A stretch of 64,000 bases of DNA, taken from NCBI GenBank assembly GCA_964356315.1, contig CAYHHA010000005.1, forward strand, positions 1 to 64,000, read 5' to 3'. A program made the position numbers and the translations under genes. The notes under the pieces are model-generated. The model was not told where the DNA came from, made no database searches, and worked only from the letters and a program-made list of their open reading frames with translations. The first letter of the stretch is position 1. Every line of letters starts with the position of its first letter. This document shows, one piece after another, positions 52,361 to 60,264 of the stretch. Origin of the DNA: CAYGFH01 sp964356315 (GTDB lineage Bacteria > Patescibacteriota > Microgenomatia > UBA10105 > UBA927).

Positions 52361-53239
52361 TTAAATAGACGCGAAGGAAAGAAGGACGATACCACAGATG
52401 GTGATCGCGACACTAATCTTTTGCAAAGCTCCAAGTTTTTCCTTAAAAAACAGCAAGGATAACACTGCATATAAAGTTGAATACGAGCCTGCAATAGGCG
52501 CTACAACCGATACATGTCCGTGAATGATGCCGATATTGAATGAACTTTCTGCTACTACTGTCAGTAGCGCATACATGATTAACAACATGCTCGTTTTTGT
52601 TTTGAGAGGATTTTCAGGCAGGTTTTTTCGAACAATAAGCTGATAGAGTGCGATAGCTAAAAACGGGACAACGAGTGCATAGGTAGACCAGAACCATCCG
52701 ATTGTAGCAATTGGAATTTTTATAAAACTTCCGCAAATTCCCCACAGCAGAAGGCTTAGAAATGCATAGCCGATACCTTTATCCTTCATAATAGAAATTG
52801 ACCAAGTGCCAGTTGTAGCTTTTGATGTCTGCAAAATTCCGAGCAAAATACCGATAAATATCACGATCAGTGACGCGGTTTGGGTTGATGTTGGGGTCTC
52901 ATGAAGGAAAATCAGCGAGTATAAAAGAGAAGATGCTCCCCACGAACAGGAGATTGCGCCTGCCAACGTCGGATTTGTCAGATTTGTAGCTTTATAAAAT
53001 GAAAGGTACCCGAGGGCAGATGCAGATCCGACACCTATGGCGATCAATGCGATTGTTGGGGTAAGTCCTCTCAAATCCGAGATGAAAAACGGAATACAGG
53101 CGCTATAGAGTAGTAATCGAATCAGAAACCCCCAAAATGTAAGGCTCCATGATGACATGCGCCGGCTGATAATGGCGCTGGTCATGTCTCCAAGTCCCCA
53201 GCCGAAATATGCGGTCAATGCGTAGAATATTGCGTTCAT
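52361..53239 (-). CDS. EamA/DMT family transporter
   Basis: About 292 residues from the ATG at 53239; the longer frame to 53398 runs through the promoter and two palindromes. Ten hydrophobic segments form two EamA repeats (AYFGWGLGDMTSAIISRRMS in repeat 1; SLLFFKEKLGALQKISVAIT at the end of repeat 2). Members move small metabolites such as amino acids or nucleotide sugars. In reverse CATACT lies 8 nt before the ATG with TTGTGC 17 nt further up, and a perfect 20-bp inverted repeat overlaps that -35. Divergent from a TrmB-like regulator, its likely controller. Confidence 0.85.
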   Translation of the reverse strand: MNAIFYALTAYFGWGLGDMTSAIISRRMSSWSLTFWGFLIRLLLYSACIPFFISDLRGLTPTIALIAIGVGSASALGYLSFYKATNLTNPTLAGAISCSWGASSLLYSLIFLHETPTSTQTASLIVIFIGILLGILQTSKATTGTWSISIMKDKGIGYAFLSLLLWGICGSFIKIPIATIGWFWSTYALVVPFLAIALYQLIVRKNLPENPLKTKTSMLLIMYALLTVVAESSFNIGIIHGHVSVVAPIAGSYSTLYAVLSLLFFKEKLGALQKISVAITICGIVLLSFASI

Positions 53240-53267
53240 ACGTGCCAGTATGATTGATCCCTTGACG

Positions 53268-53287
53268 TTGCACAAACAGTTGTGCAA
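53268..53287. promoter_or_regulatory. Operator-like palindrome over the transporter -35
   Basis: TTGCACAA-ACAG-TTGTGCAA, perfect arms, covering the -35 region (TTGTGC in reverse) of the EamA gene. Placed for repression of the transporter. Confidence 0.6.
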
Positions 53288-53376
53288 AATATGCACAGAT
53301 GCGTATATTTTTCGATTCAGAGAGAAAAATAGTACGCAGATGTGTCCCGCAAAGCGGGGCGCAGATAGAGTCGACC

Positions 53377-53397
53377 TGAAAAGGTTCAACCTTTTCA
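53377..53397. promoter_or_regulatory. Operator-like palindrome upstream of the TrmB-like gene
   Basis: TGAAAAGGTT-C-AACCTTTTCA, a perfect 10-1-10 palindrome 25 bp before the regulator ATG. It would suit binding by a dimeric winged-helix protein. Confidence 0.6.
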
Positions 53398-53422
53398 AGG
53401 TGATTTTTCAAGGTAATAACAT

Positions 53423-54193
53423 ATGAAAGACGACATTATGAATTATCTTCAATCCCTCGGTATCGACCCTCAGGGAGCTAAGCTCTATAGAACCCTTGCG
53501 GCGAAGGGGCCTCAAACCTTGCTTCAAATATCCCGCGAGACGCGTATAGAGCGGACAAAGTTATACCGATCAATCGAGGGGTGGGTAGGAGAAGGGATTA
53601 TAGAGGAAGAATTATCGCACAAGACTAAGCTGTATCGAGCCTCATCGGTTGAACGGATGCGGTTGTTAGTCATGCAAAAAAAAGCCTCCATGGATGCTCT
53701 GGCAGGTTCTTTCAATGCGTTTTCAGATCAAATCACTTCGCTTCGACAAGATGTGGTGTCGACCAAGGTTCTGCATTACAAAGGGCGTGAAGGGCTTCGA
53801 CAAATGCTCTGGAATACGATGAGGACAAAGGGAGAACAGCTTACCTATGTGCATACGGTTTGGGAAGAAGCGGTTGGATACACATTTTTCAGGAATTGGG
53901 AGAGCGAATATATAAAAAGCGCTGTCAAAAATAGGGAATTACGGCATCCTGACTTGCTAGAAACAAGAAATGTACAAAAAGGACCTTTCAAAGACGAATG
54001 GCCAAACAGAGAGTGGCGAACGATTTCTCCAAAGATTCTAGCAATTACCCATGGTATGGAGATTTATAACGATGTGGTAGCAATTTCTTACTGGAACGGG
54101 GATGAAGTCATGGGTGTGGAGATCTATAACGAGGCTATCGCAGACATGCAACGAAGTATTTTTAACCACTTCTGGAAACTGGCAAAAAAGTAA
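53423..54193 (+). CDS. TrmB-like transcriptional regulator
   Basis: A 256-residue protein with an N-terminal TrmB-type winged helix (IMNYLQSLGIDPQGAKLYRT ... GPQTLLQISRETRIERTKLY, then VGEGIIEEEL) and a C-terminal effector part of the PLD-like TrmB-C type (WNTMRTKGEQLTYVHTVWEE). TrmB-family proteins sense sugars or related ligands. It is divergent from an EamA transporter with two palindromic operator candidates between, and is followed by a GT2 gene at 17 bp, possibly co-transcribed although a TATGAT box lies before that gene. Confidence 0.85.
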   Translation: MKDDIMNYLQSLGIDPQGAKLYRTLAAKGPQTLLQISRETRIERTKLYRSIEGWVGEGIIEEELSHKTKLYRASSVERMRLLVMQKKASMDALAGSFNAFSDQITSLRQDVVSTKVLHYKGREGLRQMLWNTMRTKGEQLTYVHTVWEEAVGYTFFRNWESEYIKSAVKNRELRHPDLLETRNVQKGPFKDEWPNREWRTISPKILAITHGMEIYNDVVAISYWNGDEVMGVEIYNEAIADMQRSIFNHFWKLAKK

Positions 54194-54210
54194 TATGATA
54201 GGATGAATAC

Positions 54211-55260
54211 ATGATCTCGATTTCCTGCATTGTTCCCACCTACAAACGTATTGATCAAACACTCAAAACGCTTAGCCTATTGTTCGCCTCAGATGGGATT
54301 CATACTGAGTTTGAGTTGGAAGTGATTGTATCTGATTCCACGCCAGATGATTCTCTAAAACTTGCGATTGAAAAAGAATATATCGAGCCCATGATCCGTA
54401 ACTCGCAACCCGCAACCGATGCCTCATCTCCCATCTCCCATCACCCATCACGCGTGGTCTATGTGCGCCCAGATCATGAAGGCATAGCGAAAAACAAAAA
54501 TGCAGGCGCAAAAGTAGCGTCCCATCAGATCCTGATTTTTTGCGACAGTGACATGGAAGTAGAGAAAAATACCCTCCGTGAAACCATTGAATATTTACGA
54601 TTACATCCTACGGTCGCGATGGTTGGTGGCCGGGTAGTCTGGAAAGGTGGCCCAAAAGACACAATGAACGATCGACCACGCAATGAAGATCGTATGGTGA
54701 AAAAAGAGGATACGACCTATGTTGAAGCGTTGTATTCACGCTATGTAGCAACCTACAAAGATATTTTTTTGCAAGTGGGAGGGTTTGATGAGGAGGTGTT
54801 TAACATGCGTGGAGAAGGATCTGACCTTTCGGTCCGATACTGGAGGGCTGGATTTCCTTTGGCGTTTCACGAGAATATTATTGTCCATCATGTGCACGAT
54901 GTTCCTGATGCCGCTGCCGTGCGCATAGATCATGCAGAGTGGGGCATCGCGAGGGATTATCTTTTGTTAGGATATAAGTATAAGATGTTTGAGGCGGATC
55001 ATCCTGTGTTTGGCACGACTGTTATGGCAAGCTTTTCTCCTCTTGGCGATCAGGGTTCGTACCGCATGTTGCAGGGGATAGGCAGAAATCTGGATCAGAT
55101 TATGGAAGCCAAAAAGAAGCTGGACGTGTTTCGGCAGTCTGATCACCCCACCTACGATTTTAAATTCTTGGAGATTTTTTCAAATCAAACTCTGTTTGAA
55201 GAGTGTATCGCTACAGTAGTTACCAGAATCTCTGAGGCGCATAAATGCGCATTTTCCTGA
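54211..55260 (+). CDS. GT2 family glycosyltransferase
   Basis: A 349-residue GT-A enzyme: SISCIVPTYKRIDQTLKTL at the start, VSDSTPDDS, the KNKNAGAKVASHQILIFCDS segment with the CDSDMEV metal site, GGFDEEVFNMRGEGSDLSVR and RAGFPLAFHENIIVHHVHD. Residues about 67-87 (RNSQPATDASSPISHHPS) are encoded by CATCTCCCATCTCCCATCAC microsatellite words between two conserved strands, another in-frame low-complexity insertion. TATGAT lies 11 nt before the ATG. A role in surface glycan synthesis is likely. Confidence 0.9.
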   Translation: MISISCIVPTYKRIDQTLKTLSLLFASDGIHTEFELEVIVSDSTPDDSLKLAIEKEYIEPMIRNSQPATDASSPISHHPSRVVYVRPDHEGIAKNKNAGAKVASHQILIFCDSDMEVEKNTLRETIEYLRLHPTVAMVGGRVVWKGGPKDTMNDRPRNEDRMVKKEDTTYVEALYSRYVATYKDIFLQVGGFDEEVFNMRGEGSDLSVRYWRAGFPLAFHENIIVHHVHDVPDAAAVRIDHAEWGIARDYLLLGYKYKMFEADHPVFGTTVMASFSPLGDQGSYRMLQGIGRNLDQIMEAKKKLDVFRQSDHPTYDFKFLEIFSNQTLFEECIATVVTRISEAHKCAFS

Positions 55261-55434
55261 CTCTTCTTATAGTGCTCTCTCGATTATATACAGGCAGAGA
55301 ATTCAATAGTATAATCCCATAGTTATACGACACATGAGAATGATCGTTATGCAAGTTTTCCAACAGAGACCCGTTACCCGGATGGAGACACCCAAACATA
55401 TCGGGATATATATCTACTGATTCGAGATTCACCT

Positions 55435-56334
55435 GTGACACATCCGCTGTTTCAAAAAACACGATGGTTGGGTTTTAAACCAGATGGAGCATCTGAGCAA
55501 GAATTTCAACATCGAGTAGGGAAGGATACAAACAATGGAGAACACATGAGACATCAATATGGCATCAGTCGCGCAAGCACTCAGTATAATGAAAACCCTC
55601 CATCGATCTGGAAAGGAAAGATTCCTGAAGAAGCTCTGCTTTCTCCGATGGAAAAAGATGTAAAGGCAATAGCATCCACGGGGCATGATGTGGGAGAGCT
55701 AGCGGTTGGGGATACAGCGCAACCGCTTAAAACCAAAAAATCAGAACGAAAAGAGTTTAAGGCATTATTTCGCATTGCCAATCAGCTTACCAGGCCGCAA
55801 GAAGGGGCATTTGGAAAAACATTTAGACTGTTTGAGCCATATCTGCGCGGAGCACCGGATTCGATCTATTACGCCTTTTTTAAAGGTGCATATGTTCTTG
55901 CTCATGGTGACAGAGAGCTCTTCGGAAAAATGGTTCATGCCTTTTATTTGACGCTCGTTCAATCTGAGTCGAAAATTGCGAAACAATTTAATTGTGAGGA
56001 AAAAATCGGCTATCACATTACCGGTCTTCAGGTATGGAAAAAGTCAAAAAAACTGGAATCAACTGATCCATATTATAATAGCTTCAGAGGTATGGCATTT
56101 AGTGTGCACACACATAATGTCGCTGATTTAGTTGATTACTCGAAAATTTATCCGGCTGCGTTTGTCCATCTGGTAGCAAACGCTGATACAATTTCAGACG
56201 TTTACAGTTCAGATGCGATGGAAGCTGTTACGCTTCTTCATCGGTTTCAGGGAAAGAACATTAATCCAAAAGATGTAGAGATTCAGGAGCTAAGAGATAA
56301 ATTTGAATTGCAGAAAAAAGCATGGAGAATTTGA
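55435..56334 (+). CDS. Hypothetical protein with damaged ends
   Basis: The frame from GTG 55435 gives 299 residues and no recognised domain; the C-terminal 200 residues are helical and soluble. Both ends look broken. Upstream, the same frame stays open and protein-like to 55315 (YASFPTETRYPDGDTQTYRD, then IYLLIRDSP) but has no ATG/GTG/TTG; a -10 box TATAAT (55310-55315) and an ATG at 55334 in another frame suggest a lost base. Downstream, the TGA at 56332 is followed in frame by 25 coding-like codons (RNDHKSEIAQWKKEQEEKRR, then SKNTQ) and a TAG. A decaying gene or two sequence errors would explain this. Confidence 0.55.
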   Translation: MTHPLFQKTRWLGFKPDGASEQEFQHRVGKDTNNGEHMRHQYGISRASTQYNENPPSIWKGKIPEEALLSPMEKDVKAIASTGHDVGELAVGDTAQPLKTKKSERKEFKALFRIANQLTRPQEGAFGKTFRLFEPYLRGAPDSIYYAFFKGAYVLAHGDRELFGKMVHAFYLTLVQSESKIAKQFNCEEKIGYHITGLQVWKKSKKLESTDPYYNSFRGMAFSVHTHNVADLVDYSKIYPAAFVHLVANADTISDVYSSDAMEAVTLLHRFQGKNINPKDVEIQELRDKFELQKKAWRI

Positions 56335-56466
56335 AGGAATGATCACAAATCTGAGATTGCCCAGTGGAAAAAAGAACAAGAGGAAAAGAGAAGAAGTAAG
56401 AACACTCAATAGTTTGGATTAGTACTGTCTCCTTGATACTTTACATGGCTTTGATACACTGAATGC

Positions 56467-57540
56467 ATGCGTTCTCTTCGAATAGCCCAAATTGTCTTGC
56501 CGTGGATTGCACTTCCTCCGATGGGATACGCCGGCACCGAGCGGGTCGTGTATCATCTGACGGAAGAACTAGTCAAACGAGGGCACGACGTTACCTTATT
56601 TGCATCGGGGGATTCCCATACATCGGCGAAACTTGAATCCGTGCTTCCAAAAGCGTTAGGACTTCAGGGAAAGGTGATAGAGGCTCTCCAAGCATCATTT
56701 TACCCGCTTATGCACGTAGCCCGTGCATATGAGCTTGCTGATCAATTTGATATTATCCATTCCCATGCGCAGTTTTTATCGTTGCCGTTTTCTGTCGCGT
56801 GCAAAACTCCTGTGGTTCATACGTTTCATCGTCAATTTCAATTTGATACACAGGAAGAACGGGATATCGTTTCGGCGTATGGGCAGAAATTGAAGTTTAC
56901 CTCAATAAGTAACGCACAGCGGGTGGACGGGGTCAATTTTATCGAGACCGTGTATAACGGAGTGGACACTTCAATATACAAACCATCCAATTCCAGTTCC
57001 AATCGTGACTATCTCTTTTGGGCGGGGAGGGTAACGGAGAAAAAAGGCCCAGAAGATGCCATCCGGGTCGCCAGAATGCTTCAAAGAAAACTGATTATGG
57101 CGGGAGAAATTACGGAGAAATCTTATTTTGAAGAGCGAATTAAACCCCTCATCGATGGAGATCAAATTACACTGATTGAGCACACCAATCGCGATCAAAT
57201 AATCTCTCTCTATCAAGGGGCGAAAGTTACGCTTGTTCCGACCAAATGGAACGAACCATTTGGATTGGTTCCCGTCGAGTCTATGGCGTGTGGCACGCCC
57301 GCAGTTTCGTATGATCGTGGTGGCGTTTCCGAAACAATTGCCGAAGGGACGGGCTTTTTGGTGAGCGAAGCCGAAGGGGTAGAGGGCTTGGCGCGTCGCG
57401 TAAAACAGATCATTGATATGTCACCGGATCAGTATGGCGACATATGCGTCAAAGCCCGTACGCACGTTGTAGAGCATTTTTCCATTATCGCGATGACAGA
57501 TGGGTATGAGCGGGTGTATGAGCAGATTTTAGGAAAATAA
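56467..57540 (+). CDS. GT4 family glycosyltransferase
   Basis: A 357-residue GT-B enzyme: MGYAGTERVVYHLTEELVKR glycine loop, VHTFHRQF, LFWAGRVTEKKGPEDAIRVA and NEPFGLVPVESMACGTPAVS nucleotide-sugar motif. TACACT lies 6 nt before the ATG. It is closely similar in layout to 62055-63188 and to the truncated 63196-64000, so the toxin array between them has split a family of related GT4 genes. The stop is followed in frame by 35 more coding-like codons (57541-57648). Confidence 0.93.
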   Translation: MRSLRIAQIVLPWIALPPMGYAGTERVVYHLTEELVKRGHDVTLFASGDSHTSAKLESVLPKALGLQGKVIEALQASFYPLMHVARAYELADQFDIIHSHAQFLSLPFSVACKTPVVHTFHRQFQFDTQEERDIVSAYGQKLKFTSISNAQRVDGVNFIETVYNGVDTSIYKPSNSSSNRDYLFWAGRVTEKKGPEDAIRVARMLQRKLIMAGEITEKSYFEERIKPLIDGDQITLIEHTNRDQIISLYQGAKVTLVPTKWNEPFGLVPVESMACGTPAVSYDRGGVSETIAEGTGFLVSEAEGVEGLARRVKQIIDMSPDQYGDICVKARTHVVEHFSIIAMTDGYERVYEQILGK

Positions 57541-57648
57541 GAGGAATTCGAATACTCTAATTTGACAGAATTGGTGGAGCGTGAGATGCAGATTTGGAAA
57601 GGAAAAATAACGCCTGAAACATATTTGCCATTTATAGCGAAGAAATAA
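57541..57648 (+). pseudogene. Coding-like remnant after the GT4 stop
   Basis: In the same frame as the GT4 gene and directly after its TAA, 35 codons read EEFEYSNLTELVEREMQIWK then GKITPETYLPFIAKK and stop. There is no start codon with a ribosome-binding site. It may be the tail of an older gene. Confidence 0.35.
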
Positions 57649-57667
57649 AATAGGGTATACTACATCT

Positions 57668-57865
57668 ATGGCCTTTATTTGGGATTACGACAAGAAATCG
57701 ATTAAAAAAACTCCGCGGACGCTTCGTTGGAGGCTTGAGCGGATGATTAATTTCGGGCTCGGAGGGAAAAAAATCAAAAAAACCGTATTGAAAAAACAAT
57801 TTCCCTATCTTCATATTGATCCGAAGAAAAAAGAATTTCTCAAATTTATTCTATGGAAACAGTAA
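57668..57865 (+). CDS. Putative antitoxin-like partner, module 1
   Basis: A 65-residue basic protein, MAFIWDYDKKSIKKTPRTLR onward, ending FLKFILWKQ. The pattern WDYD...ERxINFG...LxxFxLW is shared with 59357-59590 and 61092-61367 and resembles the small DUF6922-type proteins found before AbiEii-like nucleotidyltransferases (family name from memory). TATACT lies about 9 nt before the ATG. The stop overlaps the toxin start by 13 nt: the toxin ATG is formed across the conserved Leu-Trp codons. Confidence 0.75.
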   Translation: MAFIWDYDKKSIKKTPRTLRWRLERMINFGLGGKKIKKTVLKKQFPYLHIDPKKKEFLKFILWKQ

Positions 57866-58503
57866 TCTTAACGGATAATCAGTCGCAGGTTATTAGGTTA
57901 TTTTCTGCTAATGCTGAGCTATCAAAGCAGTATTATTTAAGCGGAGGCACAGCGCTTTCCGCATTTTATCTTCATCATAGGGAAAGTGATGATTTGGATT
58001 TTTTTTCCGATGATCCTGCGCCACTTTCCGTCCTGACTTCATTTGCCACTCAAATAAAAGAATCACTTTCAGCAGCTTCAATGAGCTATGAACATTTATA
58101 CGATCGGCATATATTTACTTTCCACACAAAATCATTGTTAAAAGTAGAATTCACGAAGTATCCGTTTATCCGGTTAGATACATTTTTAGAAAAAGATGGA
58201 ATACATATCGATTCTTTGTTGGATATCAGTGTTAATAAGCTTTTTGCACTTTTTGACCGCAATGAACCAAAAGATTTTGTGGATTTATTTTTTATACTAC
58301 AGCAAATTCCCCTCAATGAGCTCGTTTTTGGAGTAAAAAAGAAGTTTGATATGACCATTTCACCGCTCACACTAGGTTCAGAGTTGTTGAAGGTCCGCCA
58401 TTTGGAATTATTTCCGCGGATGAAGATACTTGTGACAAAACAGGAATTGGTATCTTTTTTTGAAGAGCTCGTGTACAAAATAGGAAAAGACGTGGTTTCC
58501 TAA
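57853..58503 (+). CDS. AbiEii-like nucleotidyltransferase toxin, module 1
   Basis: A 216-residue protein of the AbiEii/AbiGii nucleotidyltransferase family. Motif I is YYLSGGTALSAF (31-36), motif II DDLDFF (Asp47, Asp49), motif III the KVEFTKYPF strand, motif IV DISVNKLFALFDRNEPKDFV. Characterised relatives (AbiE, MenT) block growth by transferring nucleotides to RNA targets and protect against phage. Translation is coupled to the small upstream partner. This is the first of three such modules. Confidence 0.88.
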   Translation: METVILTDNQSQVIRLFSANAELSKQYYLSGGTALSAFYLHHRESDDLDFFSDDPAPLSVLTSFATQIKESLSAASMSYEHLYDRHIFTFHTKSLLKVEFTKYPFIRLDTFLEKDGIHIDSLLDISVNKLFALFDRNEPKDFVDLFFILQQIPLNELVFGVKKKFDMTISPLTLGSELLKVRHLELFPRMKILVTKQELVSFFEELVYKIGKDVVS

Positions 58504-58514
58504 GCTTATAGTAC

Positions 58515-58547
58515 TTGACAAATCTCTCTCTCTCTCTCTCTTACAAT
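58515..58547 (+). promoter_or_regulatory. Promoter with (CT)9 spacer, copy 1
   Basis: TTGACA (58515-58520), a 21-nt spacer made of AAT plus nine CT units, then TACAAT (58542-58547), 8 nt before the ATG at 58556. The spacer is 4 nt, or two CT units, longer than the 17-nt optimum. A 57-bp block around it is repeated at 60211-60267. Confidence 0.85.
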
Positions 58548-58555
58548 AGGCGCAT

Positions 58556-59320
58556 ATGAATGAAACGCCTTCTGTACGGCCTCAAATAGAAATTCGTGAC
58601 ATATATAAAGATATAGAGCCTGCTTCGGATGAAGTATTTTTCCATCTCCATGAGCTTCTCGAAAATCAGCCAAATTGCGCCATGAGTATTGCAGCAGCCT
58701 GCGCGGACGCACAGAAGGCGGACTTGCTTACGCAGTGGCTTGAATTTGCACAAACAACGGAACAATATAAAGGAAAATTTACGGACAACTTCATGAGGGA
58801 TGGAGCTTTGAAACATGTTTCCAGGCATTCTGATGGCAAATTCACTGATGTTGTCAGTGAATTTGATCAGTTTTGCTTCCAGGAAAATATGATTGCCGAA
58901 TTAAAAAAATCTCCAGAAGAGACGATCTCAAAGGGATCATTTTATTTTGGGGTCGTGGAATTGTTGGCTTTACATGATTTTAATTTAGAAGAAGTTAAGC
59001 CTGATGATATGCCCGAATCAAAAAGTCATCATTTGGTCGTGGAGGCATTTTTTAGCTTTCTTGGCATAACTAAAGCTCAAATTGAGGTCTTGCAGGAATA
59101 CAGAAAAGCATCTGATCTACGATCAAATCCCGCATCAGATTATGCAGTCCAATTAGTCGAAAAGGAGATTGCAGAGCTGACTATGACAGTCGATGGTGCG
59201 AAAGCAAAAAAGGAAGAGTTTGAAGTGGATCGATCTGACCTGATTAGGGGAGTAGAGAGGAGCGCGAAACAAAAATTGGATTATGCCCCTCAGGCTTTTC
59301 GTATAATTTTTCGAGCGTAA
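58556..59320 (+). CDS. Unknown protein in the toxin array, paralogue A
   Basis: A 254-residue soluble protein. The first 45 or so residues (VRPQIEIRDIYKDIEPAS, then FFHLHELL) are nearly identical to paralogue B at 60265; the middle third differs strongly; a later KSHHLVVEAFFSFLGITKAQ is again shared; the C-terminus is a coiled coil (about 200-235) ending APQAFRIIFRA. No family recognised. It has its own (CT)9 promoter and lies between toxin modules 1 and 2 on the same strand. A role as regulator, immunity or additional effector of the modules is only suggested by position. Confidence 0.7.
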   Translation: MNETPSVRPQIEIRDIYKDIEPASDEVFFHLHELLENQPNCAMSIAAACADAQKADLLTQWLEFAQTTEQYKGKFTDNFMRDGALKHVSRHSDGKFTDVVSEFDQFCFQENMIAELKKSPEETISKGSFYFGVVELLALHDFNLEEVKPDDMPESKSHHLVVEAFFSFLGITKAQIEVLQEYRKASDLRSNPASDYAVQLVEKEIAELTMTVDGAKAKKEEFEVDRSDLIRGVERSAKQKLDYAPQAFRIIFRA

Positions 59321-59356
59321 ATTCTTCTAATTCGCTTCTCGTGCTATACTATCCAT

Positions 59357-59590
59357 ATGGCCTTTATTTGGGACTATGATCGCAAAGAATTAGAAAAGAC
59401 AGAATCAGGGCGTCTACTCATCCTTGAGCGTACCATTAATTATGGTCCGGAGCCCGGAGAAAAGATAAAACTATCCGAAGTACGCAAATATTGGGATAAA
59501 TTAAAGCTGTTTCCACGGGCAAAAAGCCTGTATGAATTGCTATTATGGGGAAAATACCTCACTTCACCGACAAGCAGACCATTGTTTTAG
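59357..59590 (+). CDS. Putative antitoxin-like partner, module 2
   Basis: A 77-residue protein beginning MAFIWDYDRKELEKTESGRL, a clear paralogue of 57668-57865 (ERTINYG, YELLLWGK). It has TATACT about 8 nt before the ATG, hence its own leaderless promoter. Its 3' end overlaps the toxin gene by 46 bp in another frame, with the toxin ATG again formed at the Leu-Trp codons. Confidence 0.75.
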   Translation: MAFIWDYDRKELEKTESGRLLILERTINYGPEPGEKIKLSEVRKYWDKLKLFPRAKSLYELLLWGKYLTSPTSRPLF

Positions 59591-60204
59591 ATGCCGTAAG
59601 TTGCGATCCATATATCGCTACACACGGATACTTTACTGGTGGAACGGCGCTTGCTTCGTATTATCTGGAACATCGAGAAAGTGAAGATATCGATATATTT
59701 TCCCGAGATCCGTGGGATCCACAGAACGTGCTACCAATTTTAACTTCAATTGTTACCAAAAAAGGCGGAAGAATTACCACTCGATTGGTGGATCCTGTCC
59801 ATATTTATATGCTTCATTTTGGCGATGGAACTTCATTGAAGGTGGATTTTGCTCACTATCCATACGGCCTAATGGAACAATCTGGATTGAGTTATAACAC
59901 CCTTCGAGTGGATAGTAAACTCGATATCGCAATCAATAAATTGCTGTCAATAACTCAGCGATCTGAGGTAAAAGATTATGTTGATTCATATTTTTTACTC
60001 AAGGACTTTACGTTTTGGGATCTGAAAATGGGAGTTGCTCAAAAGTTTCATGTTGATATAGATCCAGGGCTCATTCCACAGGATTTTCTTGGCGTAGAGG
60101 AATTTGATCATTTACCCACAATGCTCAAGCCTCTTTCCCTCAATGATCTCAAGAAATTTTTCCGCGAAGAGGCTGTGAAAATAGCGAAAACAGTGGTGGA
60201 ATAA
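59545..60204 (+). CDS. AbiEii-like nucleotidyltransferase toxin, module 2
   Basis: A 219-residue paralogue of the module 1 toxin. Motif I YFTGGTALASYY (32-37), motif II EDIDIF (Asp48, Asp50), LKVDFAHYPYG, and KLDIAINKLLSITQRSEVKD followed by YVDSYFLL. All presumed catalytic acidic residues are kept, so it should be active. It starts inside the partner gene (46-bp overlap) and is followed by the (CT)9 promoter of paralogue B. Confidence 0.88.
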   Translation: MGKIPHFTDKQTIVLDAVSCDPYIATHGYFTGGTALASYYLEHRESEDIDIFSRDPWDPQNVLPILTSIVTKKGGRITTRLVDPVHIYMLHFGDGTSLKVDFAHYPYGLMEQSGLSYNTLRVDSKLDIAINKLLSITQRSEVKDYVDSYFLLKDFTFWDLKMGVAQKFHVDIDPGLIPQDFLGVEEFDHLPTMLKPLSLNDLKKFFREEAVKIAKTVVE

Positions 60205-60223
60205 GTAACTAAGCTTATAGTAC

Positions 60224-60256
60224 TTGACAAATCTCTCTCTCTCTCTCTCTTACAAT
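60224..60256 (+). promoter_or_regulatory. Promoter with (CT)9 spacer, copy 2
   Basis: TTGACA (60224-60229), 21-nt spacer with nine CT units, TACAAT (60251-60256), 8 nt before the ATG at 60265. Identical in boxes and spacer to 58515-58547. Confidence 0.85.
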
Positions 60257-60264
60257 AGGCGCAT

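Noticed and set aside
55435..56412. Alternative genetic code with TGA as glycine
   Set aside because: Many confident genes (for example 31089-31673, 46443-47444, 54211-55260) end at TGA, and conserved genes contain no internal TGA.
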